The position numbers and the translations under genes were made by a program. The notes under the pieces are model-generated. The model did not search any database. It was not told the origin of the DNA and was given only the letters and a program-made list of their open reading frames with translations. Positions 32,841-44,542 of a stretch of DNA of 64,000 nt are shown one piece after another. The stretch is from [Phialemoniopsis] sp. UDSM-2020 (Eukaryota > Ascomycota > Sordariomycetes > Thyridiales > Thyridiaceae): NCBI GenBank assembly GCA_018873225.1, contig JAEILZ010000002.1:3658001-3722000 (forward strand), written 5' to 3'. The number at the start of each line of letters is the position of its first letter. Within the stretch, counting starts at the first letter, position 1.

Positions 32841-35056
32841 ATGACCCAAGTCGTGACCAACGGCAGCGCGCCCAAGCGTGCGGTGCGTATCGCCGGCGCG
32901 TCAGGTGGCTTTTCTGACCGCCAGCGCGCCATCCGTGATCTCGCCGCCCTCGACATTGACTTCATCGTCGGTGACTGGCTGTCAGAATGTACGATGACAC
33001 TTCATGGAGCGCAAAAGATCGACAACGAGCAGTTGAGAGCTCAAGGCAAACTCATGGAGGAGCCCGTGGGCCTGTTCGATCCGACCTTCATGGAGAACCT
33101 CGCGCCTGCCCTTCCCGATATCGCACGCAAGGGCATCAAGGTTGCCGTGAATGCTGGTGCCTCTGACACTGAGCTGCTGGCGAGTTTGGTCGAGGCCGAG
33201 GTCAAGAAGCAGGGCCTCAATCTGAAGGTGGCGTATGTCGAAGGAGACGAAGTCACGGAAACTGTGAACCGGATGATCAAGGCAGGAGAGCCCTTCCCAA
33301 GCTTGATGACCGGAGAGGACTTGAAGGACTGGGGATACACTCCCATCTATGCCCAGTGAGCACACTCACGAACAGACCTACAGCAGATGACATGCAAGCT
33401 GACAGGGTGGAATAGATGTTATCTCGGAGGCGCTGGTATTGCAGAGGCACTCCGCAACGGTGCCGACATTGTCGTTTGCGGCCGAGTTGCCGACGCTGCA
33501 CCCACAGTTGGCGCTGGCATGTGGTGGCATGGCTGGGACAGACAGAAGGATTTTGACCAAATCGCTGGTTCTCTTATCTGTGGCCACCTCATCGAGTGTG
33601 CTGCTTACGTGTGTGGTAAGTAACGACGTTTGGATCAGTCGAAAGATACGTGAGCTAACAGACCATTGTAGGCGGTTACTTCTCTGGCTTCAAGCGACTC
33701 ATGGAGAAGTGCGAGAACCTCGGCTTCCCCATCGCCGAGCTCGCAGCTGACGGTAGCTGTGTAATCACCAAGGAGCAGAACGGGACGGGCGGAGAGGTAA
33801 GCTTTCAAGAAACTGGTGACTCGCCGAACCATTGACTAACATGCCATTTCCTCAGGTATCGGTCGGAACTGTCGCGTCGCAGCTCCTCTATGAGATCCAA
33901 GGCCCCTTGTACTACGGCTCCGACGTAACCGCTTGCCTTGAAGGTATTGTGATGACGCAAGTCGGCCACGATCGAGTCGAGGTCACTGGTGTCAAGGGGC
34001 GTCCGCCTCCGACCACCACAAAAGTGGGCTTGACTGCCGTTGGCGGGTATCAAGCCGAGTTCCACGTCTACCTGTGTGGTCTCGATCTCGAGGCCAAGGC
34101 AGAATGGACGGAGCGCCAAATCCGGTATTCTGCAGGCGACGTAGTCAAGGAGCTGTCTTGCTTCAAGTTCTCGCTCAATGGCTACTGCCAGGAGAACCCT
34201 CGGAATCAGGACGTTGCGACTGTTGACCTACGGGTATTTGTTCAGACCCAGAACAAGGACCTCGTTTCAAAGGCGACGCTGGATGTGCCCGGTTTCAACA
34301 GATGGTGCATGGACAACGGTCTGCAAGGTTGCCCTGGATGGACGCTCGGAAATGATCAGCGCCAATCAGAAGGCAAGATCTACTACGAGTACTACGTGAC
34401 TCTGCTTCCTCAGTCCGAGGTGCAACACCGGGTGATCCTCCCCTTCGAGAACAAGCGTGTTGTCGATGTACTGCCGTGCAGCAATGCAGTCGAGTATCCA
34501 CGCGATCAGCCGAGTTACGACACAAAGAACCCTGTCGACCTAGACCAGTACGGCCCTACTACACGAGGCCCTCTGGGCTGGGTCGTTGGCGGGCGGTCGG
34601 GTGACAAGGCATCGGATGCCAATGTAGGTTTCTACGTTCGGCACGACGATGAATGGGATTGGCTGCGGTCGATTCTATCCATCGACAAGATCAAGGAATT
34701 GCTCGAAGAGGAGTACAAGGGCGGCAAGATTGAGCGCTTTGAGATCCCCGGCATCCGGGCAGGTTAGTCTCCCACCCAATGTTTCCTCACAGGGCCGATG
34801 TGAGAGGAAGAGTTTGCTGACGAGTCACGCCAAACAGTCCATTTCCTTCTCCGCGACCACCTCGACAGAGGTTTCAACTCTACGAGTACGTATGACACGT
34901 TGGGCAAGAATGTCTGCGAGTACCTGGTAAGTCTGCGACCCGCCATTGGCCCACCATTTGCCCTGAGCCCTAAACTGACCATGCGTCTCAACCCCTCTCC
35001 AGCGCGCCAAATGGGTGAAGATCCCAAACAAATTCCTTGCGCGGGGCAGAATCTAG
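32841..35056 (+). CDS. AtuA-family (DUF1446, acyclic terpene utilisation) protein
   Basis: Six exons (32841-33355, 33416-33615, 33672-33796, 33856-34762, 34838-34926, 35003-35056) total 1890 nt, 629 residues, with all joins in frame. The N-terminal 450 residues match the AtuA core: AGASGGFSDRQ, DFIVGDWLSECTM, YLGGAGIAEALRNGADIVVCGRVADAA and NGTGGEVSVGTV. The last part (HFLLRDHLDRGFNSTSTYDTLGKN) is the small C-terminal domain that follows in fungal members. The family is named after the Pseudomonas gene cluster for citronellol/geraniol breakdown; its own chemistry is not firmly known. No geranyl-CoA carboxylase subunits are present here, so terpenes as substrate are only a hint. There is no signal peptide. 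Confidence 0.9.
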
Positions 35057-35500
35057 GGCCGTCTAGGGAGCCCACTTGGCCGTGTTTGTCGCTGGAGCCA
35101 TTCCTGAAGTGGCGGAGCGTGGACACTTTCCCCAGACGCCGGAATGTCGGAGTGTCGGAGGCCACGCTCGCGATCTGGGGAACACAAGCTTTTAGCGCGT
35201 CTAGGCTCGTCTAGGGGGCACCTTTGTGAGGGGAAACCGTCATGGGAATTGGAGGCTTCAGGCGATCTGGAGAATAAAGTGGAGGGAAACCAACTCCGGG
35301 GGTGGGAGGGGACCCCAGTCCCAGCTCAGGGACCAGACCAATGCATACAAATTTCTCATATACCACGGTGCCCACCCCTGTGTCGTCGTGACGAATCCTA
35401 CTTGACTTGTATCCAACCTCATCTTGATGACTGTTCGACCCCAAGTACCACAGTGAAAGCTTCCTTCCTCTGTCCTTGACTGTGACTCTTCCCGCCGACA
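35057..35500. other. Spacer between AtuA gene and Zn2Cys6 gene
   Basis: This is the promoter of the regulator. No gene is seen. Confidence 0.5.
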
Positions 35501-38120
35501 ATGGCTGGTTCCCAAGCCTCCTCAGACTCCAGGATCCCAGCAAGGCACCGCAATCGTGCCAGTGCTGCCTGTACCGCTTGCCGCAAGGGCCGCATACGAG
35601 TAAGTCGTGATCAACGATAGTAGCGCTGCATTGTAGCCTTGGTACTGACATGGGCTGCTCTGGAAAGTGTGTTGTGGATGCCGAGACAAGAATATGCACT
35701 CATTGCCGGGACAATGGCCACGACTGCGTCTTTGACGAGAAGGATGGGCGAAAAAGGTTGGTGCATCGGATCAAGTTCTGATCTCAGAGCCTGCACGAGG
35801 TCGCTAACGTGCCCATGCAGTCGGGCCTCGGCCAAAGCAGTCGCCAGCGTGCTCTCTCAGCGCATCCAGATCCTCGAGCAGAGACTCGGCGAACAGCAAG
35901 CCGCCGCACAGAACGAGGCCGAGCGCGCAGCAGCCGTGAACTCCCACGCCATCGACATGACCTCTCCTTCAAACGACGGCGATCAGCCGCCACCCTACGA
36001 CGCCGTGTCATTCACTACTGGCCCGGAGGCTGGCACCATTGTGGTCTCGACAGACGCTGGCTCCACGCCTGGGCAGCCCGACAGGGTGGCCGACGCCGAA
36101 CAAGCCTCTACCCTAGTCCGGAAAATCATCCCCGCACCTATGCAACTCGACATGACGACGGGGCGGGCGCGTTACTTCGGCCCCACAGCAAACATGAACG
36201 TGCTTTCTGGAGGATACGGTGGTACGCTGAACGGGGACAATAACCTGTCGAAAAACACTCGTGGAGGTGCCGGTCCCATGATGGCGGCGGGCGGCGAGCG
36301 CCGCGAGACGCACTGGCCCATCTGCCTTATCGTTCGCGATGTTCCGCCCGAGACACACAACTACCTCATGGACCTTTTCTGGGCTTGTCACAACTCTGTC
36401 GTGCACCTTGTACACCTCGACGCGTTCTACCATGATCAAGACCGCGGTGGTACGCAATTCTACTCTACTTTCCTCCATATGGCCATGTTAGCCATCGGCT
36501 TCCGATACGCAGACAAATCGAGGGCAGACATTCAGCGTCTGGTCGTCGCTGGCCAAGGAAATGGAGCAATTTCGACACTGCATGAAAAGGTGAGGGCGAT
36601 GGCCAAGTTGGAGATGGATAGACCAGGTGGTATTCCTGCAATACAGGCCTACCAGCTCCTCGGAGACATGGAGTTCTACAGCGGACGTGACGATACTGGA
36701 TGGCTGTACACGGGGATGTCGTTCCGCATGATTTTCGACACCGGTCTTCACGCAGACCCAAGCATGCTGAAGCTCACGGAACGGGAAACGCAAATAAGGC
36801 ATATGACTCTATGGGCAAGTCTTATCACGGATAAGTAAGTATTGTGACGACGAAGAAGCTAGAAGCCTCAATTTGCTGACATGTGAATGCCCAGATTCTG
36901 GTCCCTGTATCTCGGTCGTCCTACAACGCTCAAGACGTCAGACATCTCGCCTGCTTGCCTGTCCTTCGACTTCGGCCGACTTCTAGCATGCCGGCCATCC
37001 GGTCACGAGAAGAAGGTTGGCACACGCATTTATGAGGCCCTCTTGCGCTTGATGGAACTCGTCAGCCGTCTGTGCTCCGAGGCGCCAAGACCTCCGCCTC
37101 CGACTGCAACCCCGGCGCATCAATCAGCCTCCGCATCATCAACGGAGGCCTACTTCAAAATGGCTGCCATGGATCAGGAGCTCAAGTCATGGTATTCGAG
37201 CCTGCCGGAAGACCTCAAGTGGCCATCTGAGAAACAATCAACGATGCCCCCTTCATACTTCTTGCTACAGTATGTCCTTCGTTATAAACCTGAATTGGCA
37301 ATGAGCACTGACACGTCCCAGCACAACTTACCACACCTCTCTCATCCTGCTTCACCGGCCATTTGTTCCATATTGTGATCCATCATCATCAGTACCCACT
37401 ACTACGTCTTCTTCGTCACGGAAATTCGACCCTTCTAGCACTACCGACAACGGGTCCGGCGCCGACAGCGACGCTCCCATCCGCTCCCACTTCATCGCCC
37501 TGAGTCGCTCAGTTTGTGCCGACTCTGCGCGACGCACCGTCGCTGTGCTCCAAAGATACCGCAGCCGCTTTGACCCCGCGCAAGCATTCGGCACTGCCGT
37601 CCAGCACGCAGGCATCGCGGCGTCCACACTGATGGGCGAGGCCCTCCTGCAACAACAGCCACAGCACTCCTCAAAGTCGAGCCCGAGGGCATCCCCGGAA
37701 GCCGGACAGCTGATCAACGCAGATATTGTCTCCCTCCGCCAGATCCTGGGCGTCATGTCCCGCAACTACCAGCCCGCAGCCGTCATGGCCTCGGCCATCG
37801 ACCAGTTTCTCAGTGGCGGACAGCCCGCCCCCTTCGAGGAGTCCATCGCCACGCCTTATGCATTCACACAGCAGACAGACTACTACGCCATGGACCCCGA
37901 AGTGGTGCCGGGCCCCGCGCGAAAGCGAGCACGCCTGGACAACGCGTTCTTCTCGTCACGCGTCCAGTCACCGGCCCCGCCCGCTCCAGGGGGCCTGCCC
38001 TTCCTGCCTTCGTCCTTCCTCGAGAGCCTAGGGGCGGACGAGTCTGCTTTCGCAGAATTGGGTGGCCATGCGGACTATGCTTTTCCTTGGGATGCCACAA
38101 GCAGTCTGGGATTCCCCTGA
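35501..38120 (+). CDS. Zn2Cys6 transcription factor of the catabolic block
   Basis: Five exons (35501-35599, 35668-35756, 35821-36834, 36895-37269, 37322-38120) give 791 residues. The zinc cluster uses Cys24, 27, 34, 43, 46 and 53 and is split by intron 1 just before the third Cys. A heptad-like stretch (VASVLSQRIQILEQRL) after the cluster suggests a short dimerisation coiled coil. The middle region includes the fungal-specific domain, for example GFRYADKS and the GMSFRMIFDTGLHADP box. TTYHTSLILLHRPF is a conserved helix of the same domain. The C terminus is Pro/acidic and may be an activation region. It lies between the AtuA gene and the ABC transporter, which makes it the likely local regulator. 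Confidence 0.92.
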
Positions 38121-38511
38121 GTACGAGATGATGATCCATGGTTGTGGGGCAGGAAGTTGAATTTCCGGCGTTGGGATCCATTGGGAGCGTAAAATGATTT
38201 TCCGGTCAGGTCACCAGCGATGCATGTACAACATTTTGATGATGAATTGGAGTTTAAGGGTACTCGGAAATTCCTGGAAATTGATGAACTTCTATAGTGT
38301 TGTAATTATCGACAGAAAATAATGACAAGTTTGATATATACAATCTGATGCAGATGTGTTGTATTGTGGACTGCAGAATTGGTGGCACAAATACTCCTGC
38401 GATTTCGTCAAGAGATGGTGATGCGAATGAGTGTAATTAGACGTTATGTCTCGAGCTTGTCTAGCCCTGAATCGGTTGAAAGTACGTCTGCGCAGTCTCC
38501 GGAATTATTCT
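38121..38511. other. Convergent terminator region
   Basis: AT-rich 3' spacer between the convergent regulator and ABC transporter genes. No gene is seen. Confidence 0.5.
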
Positions 38512-41500
38512 TTATTCCGAATCATGTCCTTGGGACTTATAAAGCTTCCTGAACCTGGAATCGGAGTTCATGAGTGTCTCAGGGGTATCAAATTCCACAA
38601 CCCGCCCCTGATCCATGAGAACGACCTTGTCAAAACCGAGTGCGAAGTCGAGCTTGTGCACCACGGAGATAACTGTATGATACTTGAGGCGTGTTTGAAT
38701 GATGCGGTTGACCACAGCCTCTGCCTGCTTGTCAAGACTGAGGGTGCGAGTTAGTAAAGGTAAACCTCTTTCCACGCGAGAAGATGGACATGACAAACCT
38801 GCTGGTAACTTCATCAAACACCACTAGCTTCCCGACTCTCAGCAATGCTCGTGCAATGTTGAACAACTGCCGCTGGCCATGACTCATCATCTCCTTGTCT
38901 ACTTTCGTATCGAGACCATCTGTCTCGAACGTGCTCCAGAGGTTCACATCGACCAGAGCTTGAATGATTGAATCATCCTCGGCCTCGCCATAAGGATCCA
39001 TGTTCTCGCGAACATTGCCGGGAAAGAAGAATAGCTCCTCTGCCACACCGATGACGCGGGCCCGGACCAAGTCTCGAGACACTGTGCTGATGTCAACCCC
39101 ATCAACCGAGATCGCGCCTTCACATGGATCGAGTAAGCGAAGGAGAGTTAAGACAAGTGAGCTTTTGCCACTGTCAAAGGTCGTTAGCTTGATTGGCCAA
39201 CACAACAGTCGAATGGGAAGTAACTGACCTTCCAGTACGGCCACATATGCACACTTTCTGTCCTGGCATGATCTCTAGATCAATGTTTCTGAGAACATTT
39301 TCCTGGGCATCATCTCTGTTCCCAGCATCAGCACTGTCTCTAACTCAAGTAATTAACGGCAGTCCACCTACCGGTACTTTGCGGAAAGACCTTGAATGTG
39401 GACCCTACCACTTGCCGGCCATTCTGCTACAGGCTCGTATGCCGGCTCCGGCGAGGACTCCTCCTCAGTATCTCGACTAAAATTGCGGATTCTCTCCACT
39501 GCAGCCATCGCCGTTTGGAGCTGCGCCCAAAAGAGGATCATCATCTTGAGGTACGACGTAAACGACACAATCTGAGTTAGGGACACGCCTGTGAAGCCTG
39601 CCGACACCGTATCCCGCAGTGCCACAGCGACACCGACGACGAGGATAGCTAGCCCAGCAATAGCCATGTCAAGAACTAGACCTAGCCATTTTTGAATGAC
39701 ATACATGAGGTAAAACGGCTTCTGGGATCGATCGACTAGCTCGTAGTTCTTCCGGAATGATGCCTCTTGCCAAGAGAAAGCTCGGATGCTGATCATGCCT
39801 TCTAGGGTCTCGAGAAACTGTGCACTGTGGGAAGATAAGCATTCGGCAGCGGCCGACGTCAGAGATACTAGAGTATCGCTTACTATAACGGAGCCTTCTC
39901 TTCCAAGTCCAGCGTCCTGATCTGTCGTGCTGTTCGGACATAGTACTTTGGAATCAGGTAGAACACGGCGAGAAGAAACGGATAGCTGACTGCAATCCAC
40001 GCCGACGCCGAAGCAATCAGACCAGCTTGAGCTACTCCAATCAACAAATCTGTGACAGTCAGTCCTTGATTGATGACATCTGCAATGTAGAACCTCTACT
40101 TACTGGTTACAACTACTTGAAGTGCTAGTGGTAGCTGGATGTCGGCCAGTTGGATATCTTGGGTGAATCTAAGATCCATTAGCGTGACACATTACGGTGA
40201 TGCAGGACAATATCAGTACCTGTTCAATATGTTGCCACCTTCAGTGGTACCGACTAGCTTCAGAGTAGCTCTGTTTGCCATGTTTTAGCCAGAACATCTT
40301 GATTAGAGCATGATAAGAAGCACTTACGACATGAGCGTTTTGGCCAGGGAGGCATGTAGCTGAAAGCCTATTGTGATTGCCAGCACGTTCAGGGACCACC
40401 TGTGCACAACTGATATTAGTCACCGAACTTTTCAAGTGCACTCCTGAGTAAATCTCACCATGTTACTAGGCCAGAAGCAATTAGTCCCGCCCCTTGTAGA
40501 GCCGAATACATGCCAATGTAGTAGCCGGTGCGGCTGTCCTGAAAATCGGTGTTGCTGTCGGTCCACCATTTCAGCCAGACAACTGACCAGGGCATATCAG
40601 CTTTTAGCACACAAGAATGAGGGCATTCAGTCCTCCGCACTTACATGGAAACGATGATAGAAAAGCTAGTGTGGTCTGGAAAACGACGAACACGACCAGC
40701 TTCTTCATGCTGACGCATGAGAAATAATATCGATAGACAGACAGGTCCGTTTCGGGGCGCTTAGCAGGTGTCGTTTGTCCGTTATTAGACTCTTCTGTCA
40801 CGTCCGGGACCTGCTCTTGCTTTCCTTGAGTCGTGTCTGTCGCGACATCAGCAGAGGCCATAACTTCGACCTGCTCTGCCTCCCTCGTGACGTTGTAGCC
40901 CTTATCATTTCCTAGGCCCAATTCTCTGTAACTTCCCTGCTGGGCCATCTCCCCGGCCTGATTAAGGATGATGATCTTGTCCGCGTGCGTCGCAAAGGTG
41001 TCTGGGAACAGTCAGTTATGAGGCTTCATGATGAGCCAGGTCCACGTAGTCTCACCAGACGTAGTTGTAAGAAGCACTGTCGTCCCCCAACGCCGGAAGA
41101 GTCCTTTGGATCCGAGTAGCCGGCCGGCGATCTTGGATTGCGTGGCTGCATCGAGCTGACTGAAGACATCGTCTAGCAAGACGATTTTCTTGCGGGAGTA
41201 CACAGCTCGAGCAAGTGCCTGTCGGATGTCAGGGCTTGAATGTCCTCTATTCCAGAATGATACTTACCACCCTCTGGCGTTGACCTGCACTTAGGGAGAA
41301 GCCTTTACTTCCAACGATTGTTGCGTCGCCTTGAGCCAGGCTGGCGATGTCGAATCCTAGATCGCAGCAATGGACGACCATGTCATACAATGATGGGTCA
41401 AAAGCAGATGAGAACGTGATGTTCGAGCGAATTGAGCCGTTCTGGAAAGTCAGAGAACAATGAGGAGCGAGAGTGGGGGATGGCGGAGCAACTTACTGTG

Positions 41501-43911
41501 ATCCAAGGAGATTGGTCACAAAATGCGATATCAGGATGGGCCACCATGACCTGTCCGTCGGAGTAGGTGGTTTCACCAAGAAGCGCCTTGATCAATGTAG
41601 ATTTCCCACAAGCAACAGGCCCCATCACGAATACGAGGTCTCCAGCCCCCACCGTGAAGTTCATGTTGCGTAGCGTCAGAGAACCGCCTTCGGTCCAGCC
41701 AAAGCTACCATCCTTGACGACCATGTGTGCGGCGCCGTTTCCAGACTCCGCATTTTGTACCTTGTTGCCGTTATTTCCGTCATGCGGCGGTGATCCGTTA
41801 CCGATCACTTGGAAGTCCCTCTTGTCAACTTGCGGTGGGGTCAGTAAAAATTGCTCAACGCGTCCGAGGCAGCCGATTGCAGTCATGAAATCCATCAAAC
41901 CACTGAATAGATTGAAGAGTGGTTCTGCTACTAGTAGCAGCAGAGAAAGCGAGGTGAACATGCGGGCAGGATCGAGTGTGTTTGTCTCGTTCCTTGCTAC
42001 GGCGATGAACACGGCAAAGGTAATGACGGGCGAAATAAGTTGCGGAACGACGGCTTAGCAGAGTATCAGCAGAACGTCATCATCAAGCAGCGGGAACTTA
42101 CGTACCAACTGTTGCTGAGAACACGGTGATGTACCGAAACTTTGAAGCTGCTGCAAGCTCGCCTTCACGCAAGCTATGCAGTAGGGCCAGGGCTTTGTTC
42201 GCTAGATTTGTAATCTTGATTGCCTTGAAAGACCCAATGATTGATGATGTAACGCCTATGTGACGGATGAGAACTTGGATTTCACGAGAGTTCTTCTCCA
42301 TCATAGTACATACCTATCCGGGACTCAAGCTGTTCGATCCAGCGGACTTGGAAGCCAGGCATGAACTTGGCAGCGTAGCCAGTCACGCCGGTAGTTACTG
42401 CCGGCAGAGTTAGAAGTCTCCTTCAATATGTGTCTCATGACACTTACGAAGAGTGACCGCAATGGGTGCCACGCACGCAACCCCGACTTGAGTTTCAATC
42501 AGATACGTTGCGATGGCTACCTGAGTGATGTTAGCCCAGAGTTCATGCAGATCCATTAGCCCTCGAGTGATGCGCTCGCAATCTGCGCTCATCAATGTCA
42601 CGGTCTTTGCGTTGCTCGCTGCTGTGGACCTGATTTGCATGGCCTTCCGATAGACGGCAGTAGTCAGAGTTCCTCGAATCATGGCCATGAATCGGTACTG
42701 GCGATGCCAATAAACGGCTGCTGATACCTGTGCAAAAGCTCTTGATCAGCTGAGATAGGTGTATGACGGGCGAATATCTCACGTACTGCCATGCTCAAGT
42801 ATATGACCCCTGCCGCTCCAATAAGTGCGTACCCAATCCTGGCGTCTTGCCTCTCGACAGGGTCTGCAAGGTAACTCAGTAGGCGCCGTATGAGAAGGGG
42901 CTGACACAGTGAGAAAGCGATAAGAGCAAGCCGAGGCACGGTCGGTTGAATGATGGGCCACCAGAGCAAGCGGAGTAGTGCTTTCTTCAGTCCCGGTCTT
43001 ACTTGGCCCTGGTTATCTGTGTTTCATATCTATCAGTGCTGCAACTGATGAGGGCTGCAAGTCTCTTACTCTCTGTGATGATGGCCCAGAAATCTGCGCT
43101 CAGCTTCTCCGAAGACATGTCGGCTGTAATGGGATACAGTCGTTCGGGCCTGAGAAGGTGTCGTGCGCCAAAGAAGATGAGATCGTTCAACCACCAGAGT
43201 AGGCCTTGACTGAGCAGACCGCTGGATTCCTCCGGGCTCCTCTTCTGATATGGTGCGAGGAAGAACCTTCGTTTCTCTACCGCTTCGAGGACGAAGAGAA
43301 CGACCTTGGTGCCAAAGCAGGCCGTGAAAACAGATCGGATGACATTGTTCGTGACTGTCGATAACCACAAGGTACGAATGATCGCCATGTCGAACAGAAT
43401 GGTTATCAACAGGTATGCATTGATGAGCAATGAAGGCCTGAGGGACCGGACATGTTCGATGTGCGACAGCGGGATAAGCACAAGGCTCGCAGCCAGCGAG
43501 ATAGCGACAGTGGCTAGCGTGACCTGACGAGAGCCTTGGACGTATTGCTGGGAGGCGCACAAGACGAGGAGAGCTAGCTGAAGACTTGCCCATATGGCAA
43601 CGACCACCTAGAGCGTTGCGGATGATGGTCAGAGGTCTCTCTTGGTTATGAGGATCATAGCGTAAAGCAATTGACAAAGCTTGAAAACATACAACTTTGG
43701 CCAATCTCAAGCCAACTCCTTGGACCTTGGCCGGCTGACGCCGAAGAAGCGCGAGGCGGACGGGCGCAGCGAGGAGCAGCAGAACGGAGGGAGCGACGGT
43801 GAAGAAGTACTGCTCGAATGCAAGAGTGAAGTCAAAGTCCCGGCGACAGCCGTGGATGATGGGACCCAAGCCTGCATCGTCGCAGCTGGCAATGGCTGTT
43901 GAGCTGTTCAT
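38512..43911 (-). CDS. ABC-C (MRP-type) full-size transporter
   Basis: A long, intron-rich gene of well over 1,300 codons; I did not fix every exon edge. Order on the protein: an N-terminal extra membrane domain (CRRDFDFTLAFEQYFF then several helices), TMD1, NBD1, TMD2, NBD2. NBD1 has Walker A GPVACGKST, the signature LSAGQ and Walker B KKIVLLDDVFSQLD. NBD2 has Walker A GRTGSGKSS (split by an intron), signature MSHGQRQ and Walker B KLVVFDEVTS. The NBD2 Q-loop region reads GVAEELFFFPG, where relatives usually have PQ. The stop follows GHDSE. It should export conjugated or amphipathic compounds across the plasma or vacuolar membrane. Frames remain open through all blocks checked. A start at 43980, 23 codons upstream, is an alternative. 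Confidence 0.88.
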
Positions 43912-44542
43912 CTTCTCGTTAGTGGAGCAAGCAGACAGGGGTTCCTGGATGACCTGAAAGAGTGGCGCGCCCTCGCGCACGCCTTGAATGCTCGCGTGCG
44001 GGCAGAAAACGAGAGAGCTAGATCAAGGACGCGAAATCAAAGTGACGAAGACAAAGAATACGGACTTCGCCCAGTATTCAAGCTACATGTCGCGGTTTGT
44101 GTCAATGGACGGATGAAGCTCTCACGGTCAGGGGCTGGCTCAGAAAAGGTGAGACGCGTTCGGCTGTGGCCCCCAACTTGCCCACCTGCCACTTCGGGAC
44201 AGGCTTATTGATGCTGGCTGTGGATGAACCATTTAGCCAGAGATAAGCAATCCTACATTATCGGCATTGTCACATCAATTCTTGTGCGGTATGTGTAACC
44301 TTTCTTGTAAATTATCTACTTTTTGCTCATGTCTGTGCCTTTTTTTGTCGTAGGCCGCGGTCAATTGACTAGGATGGCACTGGAAATCGTGTTCACGAGG
44401 GCCAGTGCTACCGAGAAAGGCGAAACCAAGGATTGTTATTCATTTAGTCGTTTATCCTATTTCTCCTCATATCAAGCATCGTTCACTCGGTAAAGACCAA
44501 TACTGAATATGGCTACAAAGGCTTAGTCCCCTCGCGGCTGGA
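43912..44542. other. ABC transporter promoter / CorA-like 3' region
   Basis: No gene is seen. Both flanking genes are on the minus strand. Confidence 0.5.

Noticed and set aside
43912..43980. Upstream start for the ABC transporter
   Set aside because: It adds 23 residues outside the conserved N terminus; not excluded but less likely than Met43911.
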